Source: Chondrus crispus
Taxonomy: Eukaryota; Rhodophyta; Florideophyceae; Gigartinales; Gigartinaceae
Length of the DNA stretch: 64,000 nt
Direction: 5' to 3'
NCBI RefSeq assembly: GCF_000350225.1
Contig: NW_005179066.1
Location: 47,731 to 111,730 of the forward strand
The position numbers were made by a program, and so were the translations under genes. The notes beneath the pieces are model-generated. The model did not search any database. It saw only the letters and a list, made by a program, of their open reading frames with translations, and was not told the DNA's origin. Shown in pieces: positions 55,259-63,805 of the stretch; the first letter of the stretch is position 1; every line of letters starts with the position of its first letter.

Positions 55259-57601
55259 ATGAAGGTTTCAGGAAGTGATAGTACGAGTGATATTGTGACT
55301 GAATACGTCGATCCGCGAAAAATTGTCAATCTCTGGTACTCCAGGCCAATTCGTTCTCGAGATGAAGATATTGTCAGAGAGGGTTTTCTGCAAAATGGAT
55401 ACATCAGCACTTATCTCATATCATGTCGAGTGGCTACTGTTCCTGAAATACAGCTACTCTTTGAGAGAGAGCCACATTTCTACACGCCTGAAAAGGCATC
55501 AGAAGTGGCACGAGCAGTGATAAGAGAAGAGACAGATGGACTCGCTGGAGGGTATCGCTTTTGTTATGATGGTCACATCGGCAAAAGAGTAGCGATACAG
55601 CTAATGGAGGACAGAGTTTTGATAAAAGATTTCAAGTTGAAAGGTGAATTGGTAATGTCGATGCCAGCTCAAGATGAGATTGCGTATGGACTTTCGAGAA
55701 ATGCTCTTCACTCTGTCTGTGTGCCGCTTTCTTTCCTTGCAACACTCCTACGCTGCCACGAATACGACGTTGAGCTGAATTCCTGGTTGAGCCAAAGGCG
55801 ACAAAAACGTTTATCAGCGACCGAAGTTGCTCGTCGCCTAGTGTCAAGTACTGCAAGAGGGGTTCAGGATGACAGGATTATGAGCAAACAGACTGAAACT
55901 AAGCGCCAAATCTTGGGGGTTGTTCGCAAGCTTCCCATTCCTACGGTTGACTACTTACGGGATTTCATGTGCAATGATGATGGAGGCTTGCAAGTTGCGT
56001 TCACAATGGCAAATTTGCGAGCAATTCTCAAAAGAGTGATGCCAGAGGAATTTTTAGTGTTGATGAAACGATTTATCAGGTACTATCAAGATTGCTTGCC
56101 ATCTCCGAAGCCGCTTCTCCCCAAGGATGTTTCAACACAGTTGGTGCAATTACGCCGAGCAATTAAAGAGCTTGAAGAATTCAAACCCATTTGTGACTAC
56201 GACGAAATCCCGAATGAGATGACCCCAATTGCAGAAAGAATGACGTGTACCCAGCTTCTGGATATCCAAATGCAGGAACATGCGTTCAGCAAACACATCA
56301 TACCACCACTTGAAACTGCTTGCAGAAACCTGGTGCCAAATGGGACGAACCATTTAGAAATCGCTCGAAAAGGATTGCAACAAATGTCTCAAGAGAACAG
56401 TGAGCACTCAGGTTTACAGAAACAACCTACGAATGATTCAGACACTGAACCATCATCTCCAGTTATTTCTGAGAATGGAAGCTCGAAAGGCAGTGAAGAA
56501 GAGGGCTCTACGGCTAAAGAAGCCCTCTCATCGCACACTCAATACGCAGACCGGCACTGTGAAGAGAACAATAAGATACCAGTCGAATCAATTGCAGGGG
56601 CAGCGTCATTAATTGAGGCATCTCAATTATTACTGGTTGGGTGGAAGATTGTGGAGGCTGCACTTGAAGACTTCATGACACAACAAGATGAGTGGAAGAC
56701 GGTGCAAGGGAAAGCCGATATGGTCATGACCGCTCAACAAGATAATGAATCCAATGAGGACTGCCTGAAACAGGTTGTACGTCACTGCGGTATGGCGATG
56801 AAACAGAGCGGCATGTGCTATATTTTGTGCAATTTTATTCAATTCTCGAAGCATTTTTCAATTGTATACGCGGAGGGCATGGAAGTGATGAAGCACCCCA
56901 TGCTTTACATACAAGATCCGTCAACAATCAAGAAAAAAACATTATCGCAGCACCCTCAAGAGTCAGGATTCATCGCAGCGGTATTCTGGAGATCGCGCGA
57001 TCGCAGCCAAAAGCATCACTACTCATATACTAAATGTTATGGAAGCTCAACCCTTCCGTCATGCGTGAACTGTGTCACAAACGTACAACAATCCCGAAAT
57101 CCCCTCTTCTGTGAACAAGGAAAAATCCTTAATGTTAGAGACATGGAAAAGAATCTCAGTGTATCTATTCTCGAGCAGTGGTGCAAACCTGCAGGTCTCT
57201 GTTATAATCCTAGAGCAGGCTCCATGTCCATGGGCTTGGCATGTCTGGACTTAGGTATCCAATACATTGCGTTAGAACATGACTCGGAAAATTTCAGAGC
57301 GGCAAAAACGAGGTTAGTCGCATCCGTTCAAGAGCAAGCCTTCAAACGAAGAAAACTGGAGCGATGTAGTCGGGGAGGAATAAAGGAAACCGACAATGAA
57401 AACGAGAAAGAACGAATGTTCTGCGGGATTGGGGAGAAGCATTGTCGCTTTCCGGGATTGGAAACTTCGTTTTTGTGCAAAGCATGCGGCGTAGGAATGC
57501 ATGACCTATGTGACTGGGCCAAAGTCGTGAGAAACATAAGCGTAGAGTCCCGAGAAATGGTTGCGGTTTGCTCGGAGAAGTGCTTTTCATTGGAAAAATG
57601 A
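55259..57601 (+). CDS. ParB-like / methyltransferase-like / zinc-finger protein, 780 aa, motif-altered
   Basis: The reading frame is unbroken from ATG 55259 to the stop at 57599-57601. Residues about 18-165 look like a ParB-type domain: YRFCYDGHIGKRVAIQLM at 99-116 matches ‘Y-x-x-x-D-G-x-H-R-x-x-A’, followed by DEIAYGLSRNAL. A Ser/Glu-rich linker covers 376-430. Residues 455-690 have the order of a beta-class DNA amino-methyltransferase (motif IV before motif I): ADMVMTAQQDN at 486-496 sits where ‘D-x-V-x-T-D-P-P-Y-N’ belongs, and CYNPRAGSMSMGLACLDLG at 648-666 where ‘D-P-F-x-G-S-G’ belongs, then YIALEHDSENFRAAKTRL. D-P-P-Y is replaced entirely and motif I is damaged, so it should not methylate. 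Residues 721-775 (C-x6-C…C-x2-C…H-x3-C…C-x3-C) look zinc-binding. The domain assignments are by eye. Confidence 0.75.
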   Translation: MKVSGSDSTSDIVTEYVDPRKIVNLWYSRPIRSRDEDIVREGFLQNGYISTYLISCRVATVPEIQLLFEREPHFYTPEKASEVARAVIREETDGLAGGYRFCYDGHIGKRVAIQLMEDRVLIKDFKLKGELVMSMPAQDEIAYGLSRNALHSVCVPLSFLATLLRCHEYDVELNSWLSQRRQKRLSATEVARRLVSSTARGVQDDRIMSKQTETKRQILGVVRKLPIPTVDYLRDFMCNDDGGLQVAFTMANLRAILKRVMPEEFLVLMKRFIRYYQDCLPSPKPLLPKDVSTQLVQLRRAIKELEEFKPICDYDEIPNEMTPIAERMTCTQLLDIQMQEHAFSKHIIPPLETACRNLVPNGTNHLEIARKGLQQMSQENSEHSGLQKQPTNDSDTEPSSPVISENGSSKGSEEEGSTAKEALSSHTQYADRHCEENNKIPVESIAGAASLIEASQLLLVGWKIVEAALEDFMTQQDEWKTVQGKADMVMTAQQDNESNEDCLKQVVRHCGMAMKQSGMCYILCNFIQFSKHFSIVYAEGMEVMKHPMLYIQDPSTIKKKTLSQHPQESGFIAAVFWRSRDRSQKHHYSYTKCYGSSTLPSCVNCVTNVQQSRNPLFCEQGKILNVRDMEKNLSVSILEQWCKPAGLCYNPRAGSMSMGLACLDLGIQYIALEHDSENFRAAKTRLVASVQEQAFKRRKLERCSRGGIKETDNENEKERMFCGIGEKHCRFPGLETSFLCKACGVGMHDLCDWAKVVRNISVESREMVAVCSEKCFSLEK

Positions 57602-57616
57602 GTCAAGTGTCTTCGC

Positions 57617-58012
57617 CTGGGTACACGCCGTCACTCTCGCCAGCTTCCTCGACTACGTCGGTCTCAAGGACGCTAAGACCTCAATCTGCGCTTTCGGCTT
57701 CCAGAAAATTTCTTGCCGGGAGCAGATAGCGATAATATTTAATGTGCTCGCTATCTGCTCCCGGAAGGCATAGAGTTCACTAAAAAGTACTTCGAGGCAT
57801 GGGTTGACGACATGATCGCCGGCAAGATTGTCCCTGCCCCCAAGTCCGAGGCTTTCCCTGATCCGTCCGAAAACACTAGCCTTGTCTACAATGTCGTCGG
57901 TAACCCCTGGCCTGATGAGGTCCAAGATACCGAGAAGGATGTCGTCATTGCTCACGTCGCTGCGGCCACGATGAACGGAATGCACAAAGCGATGCTGCCA
58001 GTGATGACGTAG
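57617..58012 (+). other. Captured-gene-like coding piece at the inner edge of the right arm
   Basis: Just after the 780-codon gene the sequence switches to C-ending codons and reads FAWVHAVTLASFLDYVGLKD then AKTSICAFGFQK, is broken by a hairpin (57716-57764), and resumes LPEGIEFTKKYFEAWVDDM to a stop at 58010-58012. The style is that of a host gene. The family is not recognised. The reverse strand is also open and begins like a mitochondrial leader (57952-58143 minus), so strand and identity are uncertain. Confidence 0.45.
57716..57764. repeat. Hairpin at the captured coding piece, right arm
   Basis: CCGGGAGCAGATAGCG and its inverse, 16-bp perfect arms, 17-base loop ATAATATTTAATGTGCT. Confidence 0.9.
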
Positions 58013-59261
58013 ATGTCAGACCCAGGCGCTACCTCGAGCATGCGCGGTGCCGAGCATAGTCGGCGGGAGGGCGTGCGTGTGTGGCAGATGGCGCGGCGGA
58101 GAAGGGGTCTCACGGTCCGGACGAGGACAGGACGTAAGGCCATTGCGAGCGTTTATGGCAGAGGGGAAGAGAGGACCGAGGGGAACAGGGGGAGGCGCGT
58201 CTTCGGGGCACATCTCACTGGCAAGGTTACGCTTGTGAAACGGGATCCGTTGCTCCAATTGTCGTAATGTATTGGCTGGAGGTTGTTCTGCCCGAAGGGA
58301 AGGGCCAACCGGAGGGGTGCATCGCATTGCGCGGGCGCTAGTTCGAGCATACGCGGCGCTGAGCGTAGTCGGCGGGAGGGCTGGAGGATGTTTTGTTCGA
58401 AGGGAACGGCCAAACCGGGGGGGCATCGCATTTTGCACGACGAAACCTGCTTTCGAATTGAAGAGCTGGGCGAGATGCCTGATGTGCCGCAAGCTCACAG
58501 TCGCCATGTGATGCGTTTGCGCAACAGCTGGTCACCCAGTGCAGAGACACACAGTCGCTACCGCGTTCGCCTCCGGTTGCGCGCTACCTTGTTCGAACAG
58601 CACGGCACGCTCTTTACGCGAGAGAGGCCGGAGAGGTCGAGCGTGCCCATCGCGGTGGTGCGACAGGGGATTTTCTTTGAGCTTCGCTTGGAGAAGGGCT
58701 TTAGTTGGAATTTCAAGGTAAAGACTAGCTCTTGTCGCCGATCCCGAAGAACTTAGGGAGCACATAGCGCCCACCACGATTAACGGAACGATTATAGCGC
58801 ATTGTTCGAAAAGGGCTTTCACTCCGTTTCGGTTTAGGTATGTTGGCATTTCAGTGCTGATTCTGCAGCGTGTAGATGCATTCACTCCAGAGGTTACAGA
58901 AGTGTTGCGAACTCCACAGTCTGCGCCCACAATCATGACACGTAGAGTGGACTTGTTGTTTCGAATGAGGAATGACCCCCTGTGTTTTCTCGATGAGCAC
59001 ACCACAGTATCGCGCGCGTGTGAGGTATGCACGGTCTGATACGGATCTTTCAAAAGCATTCCGGGCTCTCTACACCGCTTCGTCGGCACCGCTTCCGCCG
59101 TGCTGCTCTCATCGCGCCTTCGCTTACTTCCATCCACCGCTGTGCTATGGTGTCCAGCCCGCTCTACACTCACACCTGTCTCCCCTCCGCCGTCAAAGCT
59201 ATTGACGAAGGCCGCACAATCCACGTGTCGCGCTTTACCGTTACCTCCTGCCCGCGTCCTT

Positions 59262-59322
59262 GGTGCCTTCTCGATGAGCACAACACAGTATGATACTATG
59301 GTGTGCTCATCGAGAAGGCACC
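59262..59322. repeat. 61-bp near-perfect palindrome in the right arm
   Basis: Counterpart of 50297-50357; 30-bp arms with two mismatches around one central base. Confidence 0.9.
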
Positions 59323-60139
59323 GTGCATATCTCACACGCGAGCGATTATCGCGATCAGCGGGATCTTTTTGTTCAATGCGGGGGGTGATGGGTGACGGCG
59401 CCCGCGAGAGAGTGGTGCGGTAATAGGAAAGGGAGCACTAGGCGCCTTGCGGTTCTGGTCGTCGCGCTGTAAATAGCCAGTATGCGCGGAAGACTACAGT
59501 AAGAATTTAGCCTATTTTTGGGAAAATTGTTAATCTTTTTACTCTGGAAAAGTCCTTTTTAGAACCGACTGCTGTTATTGGGGCCGTTATGAGGGGTTCC
59601 GCTTACTCTACGATCCTGTTTTCGGGCGTTCTCACATCATATATTGACTGAAACTTGATTTTTGGTGTATTTGGGGATTATATGCGACGTGTATATCAGA
59701 GGAATTGTATCCGGCAACGCCCAAAGAAGCCTTGGAAGGCAGATGCATACTCGTCGTCGCCAACCTCCTGCTCGCTTCTGAAAGCGAGACGGTCTGAAAT
59801 CAGTGCGCCGTGTGTGCGCCGTGTCGTCGTGTGAGGCACGCGCCCGAAAAGTAGACGCCAATACAGCCCCGAGGCATCCTTAAAGCGCAAACTTGGTGGT
59901 ATTGGACCTAAATGGTCTTTATGTGACAATAATGACAAATTTTAAATTTGAACTGCCACCGATGGGCCATGGGCGGCAACGGACCCTGCCGGTCCGGACC
60001 CAGTTTGCTGAAAGTGGTTCTAATGTTGTCCTGACCAGATCACAATGGCCCAAATGGACAACACCGCGCTCGTCGTCAAACTCAGGAGCGTTTATTAGAC
60101 GTTTTCGAAGTCTTCCGCACACCACAATGGATTTCACCC

Positions 60140-61140
60140 TTAACACTTTGTTGCACCACCTCGGGCATCCATAACAGCATTCATACGACGCGGTAGACTC
60201 TTGTCAAGCTTCAAGAGAAGCTCCGACCCTACTATAGACCAAGCTTCTTCAATAGCATCCTTTAAATATGCAACATTCTGGTAATGCTTTCCCCTTGTGT
60301 AAACCATCCTAGCTATCACACGGCAGACATTCTCGATGATATTCATGTCCGGAGACTTCGCAGGCCACGGTAGAGTCCTAATAGAATGTTCTGATAGCCA
60401 ACTTCTAGTGAAATTTGAGGTATGCATCGGGGCGTTATCTTGCTGGAGAACGCAACTGTGCCCTTCTCCAAAAACCTCGGAGCAAAATGGTAGCAAACCG
60501 TTACGGAGAACATCGACATTCTTTGTTGAATCTTGCTTTCCATCCATAAAAATAATTGGGGACACACCGTATAAACTGATAGCACCCCATACCATGACAG
60601 AAAATCCACCATTTTGTCGATTAGAAAACATTTCTCTGGTGCGAAGATCATGCCAGTATGAGGCTAAACCATCAGGACCGTCACCATTGAATGTTTTTCG
60701 TCACTGAAGACTACAGTGTTCCAAAACTCCTCACCGTCGCTTATAAATGTACGGCACCACTTGACCCTGTTTTGTTTGTGTTGAAGGGTCATCTGCGGTG
60801 CCGTTATCATTTTTTTATACTTGAGGTAAGGCACCGCGCTATGTATTTTCTATACGCGTCTGTGCCCAATGGGTAGCTTGAGCTCGGCCTGAATTGCTCT
60901 TGCGCTCTCCTCTCCTTTCAAAACCATCCGAATTACAGCTATTTTCTGCGTTTCTGATATCTTCTGGTTTCCTTTCCAGTGTTTACGATGATTGTGTTTA
61001 AATCTTTGTCGTCTGACACCCTGTACTGCCCCTACAGACCGATGCACAGTCTCTTCAATGCTGCGAAATGAGATACATTCTTTGTGGAGTGCCAGGATCT
61101 GTCCACGCTCAATATCTGTTATGACAGGCCCTCGAGGCAT
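60140..61140 (-). pseudogene. Tc1/mariner transposase of the split element
   Basis: Starts at ATG 61140 (MPRGPVITDIERGQILALHKE, paired helix-turn-helix). The frame shifts around 60850 and again near 60650. The C-terminal ORF 60140-60631 is open and carries GGFSVMVWGAISLYG, CVLQQDNAPMHTSNF and WPAKSPDMNIIENVC, giving D-34-E, with the first D in VVFSDEKHS in an intermediate frame. The stop TAA (60140-60142) is followed within two bases by the end of the large transposon. Confidence 0.88.
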
Positions 61141-61476
61141 GTTGGTTTTTGTTGTAGATGATTGAGATGTTTGGGTTGCATAAATGAGTAGTCGGAGTTC
61201 CTATCGTGGTGTTTTTGGCGTTATATAGCACTATACGGTCTTGTTTTGGCGCCCTAAAGGTACTGTGCTTTGTGGTATTTCGCGTATTTATACGAGTTTC
61301 GCGCGGTTTTCAAGAGCTAACTCCAGAACAGTATCCTTTTGCAGCAGTTGGCCTCTACAAATGTTTATTCCGTGGTGCAATGGTACTGTGCACGAGGCGA
61401 TGCTTTAAAAGGGGTACGGGAAGTGTTGTTTACGTGGTGGTCGATGGGTGTATTTATTCCTGTTTCGAGCACTGTA

Positions 61477-62571
61477 AGACTGGTGGACACGTGCAGTCTA
61501 TTACAGTATCAGATGGAACTGCCGAAAGGGCTTTAAAGCCGGAAGGGCACGCTTCACCGCGGACAGACAACGGAAGTGCTCAACGGGCATGAAGCTCAAC
61601 CGAGCGATTCTGCCTAGAAGTGTATGGGAATCTCGGGAAGACTGCAGAGGTTGCCACAGACGTGTTTTGTTTAGATGAAATTGTAGCTTTATGAGGTCCG
61701 TCGGCCATGTTGTACGTGGAGGGCGAACAAGTTGGGACAAAGAGGGAGTAATTAAGGGGTGCAGCTATCTATACAGGTAGCTCTAAGTAATAGAATCCTC
61801 ATATCGTGACCTAGCGAGTGAAGAATAGAAACCTAACCCACTTAATTTCTGTATTGCTCAAGTAAAGCGGCATGGATGCCTCAAAGGCTCCTATTCATCC
61901 CAAATAGTTCACTTTTAAGCTAGGTATCGGGGCTTTACCGGTCTATCCCCCAAACCAGCCATCCGCTTTCACCCTGCAACGCCAGTTGACGTGTTTTCGG
62001 CTCCCACCACGTTCATTAGTATCAGTGTAACTACAACTGGAAGCCGAACACAGAGGGCAGAGAAACAATCTCACTTTTCTGGGAAGGCCCACTAAAGTGA
62101 AACTGGTGCGGATTGGGCATATGACGCCGACGATGTTCGTATATGAAGATAGTTCCATTTTGCAAAAGTATATATAATTGAACATTCAAAACTATCATGG
62201 ACAATATTTATGTAACGCACTTATTTTTGGGCCATTAAATATTGCAGAAAACTGGCATAGAAGCTTGGATTGGCAGAAAGATGAAGCAGTATTGCAGATT
62301 GGGTAAATAATTCCCATTTTAAACTGGCGTTTTGGTTTTGAAGCTATTTCACATATTTGAAATTGCTTCGATACCAAAAGCCACATATGTGGTTTTACGC
62401 TGGAATTGTCGTATCTTACACGTGTACATAGCTCCACCGGTACTTAATACCGCCGTCGTTCCTCCTACAGTAAACACGACCAAGGTTTTGAGTCTCTCCT
62501 ACAGGTTATAGGCCCTTTTCCTTTTCCGCTTCCACTGCCCACCCCCCTCATCCCCTTTCCATCAACCCTCA
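61477..62571. other. No recognisable gene
   Basis: Right flank of the nested complex and upstream region of the copia element. CTCTCCTACAGGTTATAGGC at 62492-62511 could be an LTR end (CA) plus primer-binding site, but no TG start or second LTR is available to test this. Confidence 0.35.
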
Positions 62572-62572
62572 T

Positions 62573-62689
62573 CCAACCGGCCCATGGCCGATCATCACCT
62601 CACACAAGCACCCAACCGGCCCACCGCCGATCATCAATCACACAAACACCCCAACCGGCCCCCGGCCGTCCATCTCCACTCACACACCA
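62573..62689. repeat. Three tandem 39-bp repeats in the copia leader
   Basis: CCAACCGGCCC recurs at 62573, 62612 and 62651, exactly 39 bp apart, each followed by GCCG(A/T)(T/C)CATC and a CACAC-rich tail. It lies 76 bp upstream of the gag ATG. Confidence 0.85.
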
Positions 62690-62764
62690 ACCATTCCTCC
62701 CCCTGAGACTCCCCTCCTTTCTCTCACATATTTCCCCCCCTCCCCAGCTGTCCTTGCATCCACC

Positions 62765-63805
62765 ATGGAACCGTCCTCCTCCCATGACAGCCCGCGTCTA
62801 TCCGTCACGCAGATCACACTCACAAACTACAGTTATTGGTGCAACAACCTTGTCCTCGTAGCATCTGTCAACGACTGTGACCAACACCTGGGCAGCAATC
62901 CACCCCCACCCACCGATCCCAACGATCTCCGCCTCTTCACACGCAAGAAACGCCTTGCTCTTGCATTGATCTTTCACAGCCTCTCTAAAGAAGTTCGCTC
63001 CCTCCTGGCCGACAGTGACCTCACCATCCCATCCCATGACCTCTGCAACCGCCTGCACGAGATCCCCACTGGCAACCCCAGCAACGCACCTTACCTCCTG
63101 ACTGCCCTTGCCCGAGAAACCACTCTCCGACCAGGCACGCCGATGCTTGATTACATCACATCACACAAAAACATACGCACCCGTATGCGTGCTGTTAATT
63201 ATCCCGGCATACAGGACACCGGCACTGCAGCACAGTTTTTGCTTGACGGCCTCCGCGACTACCCCTACTACAACCCGATCGCCCTGACCCTACATGCCCA
63301 ATCAAGTTTACTCCCTGTCGAACAGATCGAAGCCCATCTTCTGCACGCCGAAAATTACCTTTCCAAGCAGAACCCACAGCTCGCCAACCGAACCTACCCT
63401 CACCAACGCTCCCCCCGTGCTCCTCGTCACCACGACCCGCCCTCCCGCGGCAACCGCAACGCCCGTCGTCCCAACCACTGGCGTGGGAAATGGTGCTCCT
63501 TCCACGGAACACAGTCCCATGACACTGAGGAATGCATATCCAAAATGCGCGAGAATATGCGCTACAGCGCCGCACACCAAAGATACCGCCACACCCCCAA
63601 ACCAGAAGCCTATGCGCACTGGCAACAATCAACTCTGCCACTCCTTACCCCCAACCACCAGTCACAGCCCAACACTTGGACCCCACACACGGACCCGAAC
63701 CCCGACACACCCGCCACTCCGTACGTACTCGACTCCGCCACCTTCCCGACACACCTCCGCCGAGCACCCCCCCCCACATGCCTCCCTCACATGGATCCAT
63801 CCTGA
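62765..63805 (+). CDS. Copia-type Gag (346 codons) running into a broken protease
   Basis: ATG 62765 lies in a good context (CCACCATGG). The protein has the copia Gag layout: ITLTNYSYWCNNLVLVASVN (‘L-x-x-x-N-Y-x-x-W’) at residues 17-36, a helical capsid region to about 205, a basic stretch (RSPRAPRHHDPPSRGNRNAR) and a knuckle CSFHGTQSHDTEEC at about 241-254 of C-x2-H-x4-H-x4-C form. PYVLDSATFPTHL near residue 320 is the protease start (normally L-D-S-G/A-A/C-x-x-H). The frame stops at 63803-63805, and the rest of the protease/GAG-pre region continues in other frames (HRAIVTPHLKHNLLSIPQL near 63905). So the element is damaged, or the window's copy uses frameshifting. Confidence 0.82.
   Translation: MEPSSSHDSPRLSVTQITLTNYSYWCNNLVLVASVNDCDQHLGSNPPPPTDPNDLRLFTRKKRLALALIFHSLSKEVRSLLADSDLTIPSHDLCNRLHEIPTGNPSNAPYLLTALARETTLRPGTPMLDYITSHKNIRTRMRAVNYPGIQDTGTAAQFLLDGLRDYPYYNPIALTLHAQSSLLPVEQIEAHLLHAENYLSKQNPQLANRTYPHQRSPRAPRHHDPPSRGNRNARRPNHWRGKWCSFHGTQSHDTEECISKMRENMRYSAAHQRYRHTPKPEAYAHWQQSTLPLLTPNHQSQPNTWTPHTDPNPDTPATPYVLDSATFPTHLRRAPPPTCLPHMDPS

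Larger units (their letters stand above)
47079..60138. mobile_element. Large-arm DNA transposon (about 10.5 kb without its MULE)
   Basis: The outer ends are GGTGAAATCCATTGTGGTG at 47078-47096 and its inverse ending at 60138. Inverted arms of about 2.5 kb (left 47079-52225 interrupted by a MULE, right 57673-60138) enclose two divergent genes: a DDE-type transposase candidate (52299-54526, minus) and a ParB/methyltransferase-like protein (55259-57601, plus). Each gene stops 72-74 bp from its arm. A clear target duplication is not visible; CTT occurs next to both ends, with one extra C on the left. The superfamily is not assigned. Confidence 0.8.
57673..60138. repeat. Right inverted arm of the large transposon
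   Basis: Inverted counterpart of 47079-52225. The first 30-40 bp (57673-57710) differ from the left arm at about one base in four, while the following 1 kb is virtually identical. The outer part (59640-59960) has about 180 bp absent from the left arm. Confidence 0.93.
46840..61474 (-). mobile_element. Tc1/mariner element split by a 13-kb transposon
   Basis: CAGTGCGCGAAACAGGAATA at 46840 and its inverse ending at 61474 start a 35-bp terminal repeat (46840-46874 and 61440-61474) with one mismatch. Both ends are flanked by TA (46838-46839, 61475-61476). The transposase (60140-61140, minus) lies near the right end. Taking out 47079-60138 leaves 1,575 bp, a normal Tc1 size, with the transposase stop directly followed by the rest of the 3' region. 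So this is one Tc1 element opened by a later insertion just behind its stop codon. Confidence 0.85.

Noticed and set aside
57952..58143. Minus ORF starting like a mitochondrial leader plus a hydrophobic segment
   Set aside because: Overlaps the opposite open frame with host-like codons; neither strand can be preferred, so no gene was called on this strand.
58532..59335. 267-codon minus ORF in the right arm
   Set aside because: It runs through the palindrome and repeats, its left-arm counterpart is broken by the tandem duplication, and no domain is visible.
62394..62506. Possible 5' LTR of the copia element at the window end (TGTGG…CCTACA)
   Set aside because: No second copy in the window and no target duplication; the TG start is arbitrary.
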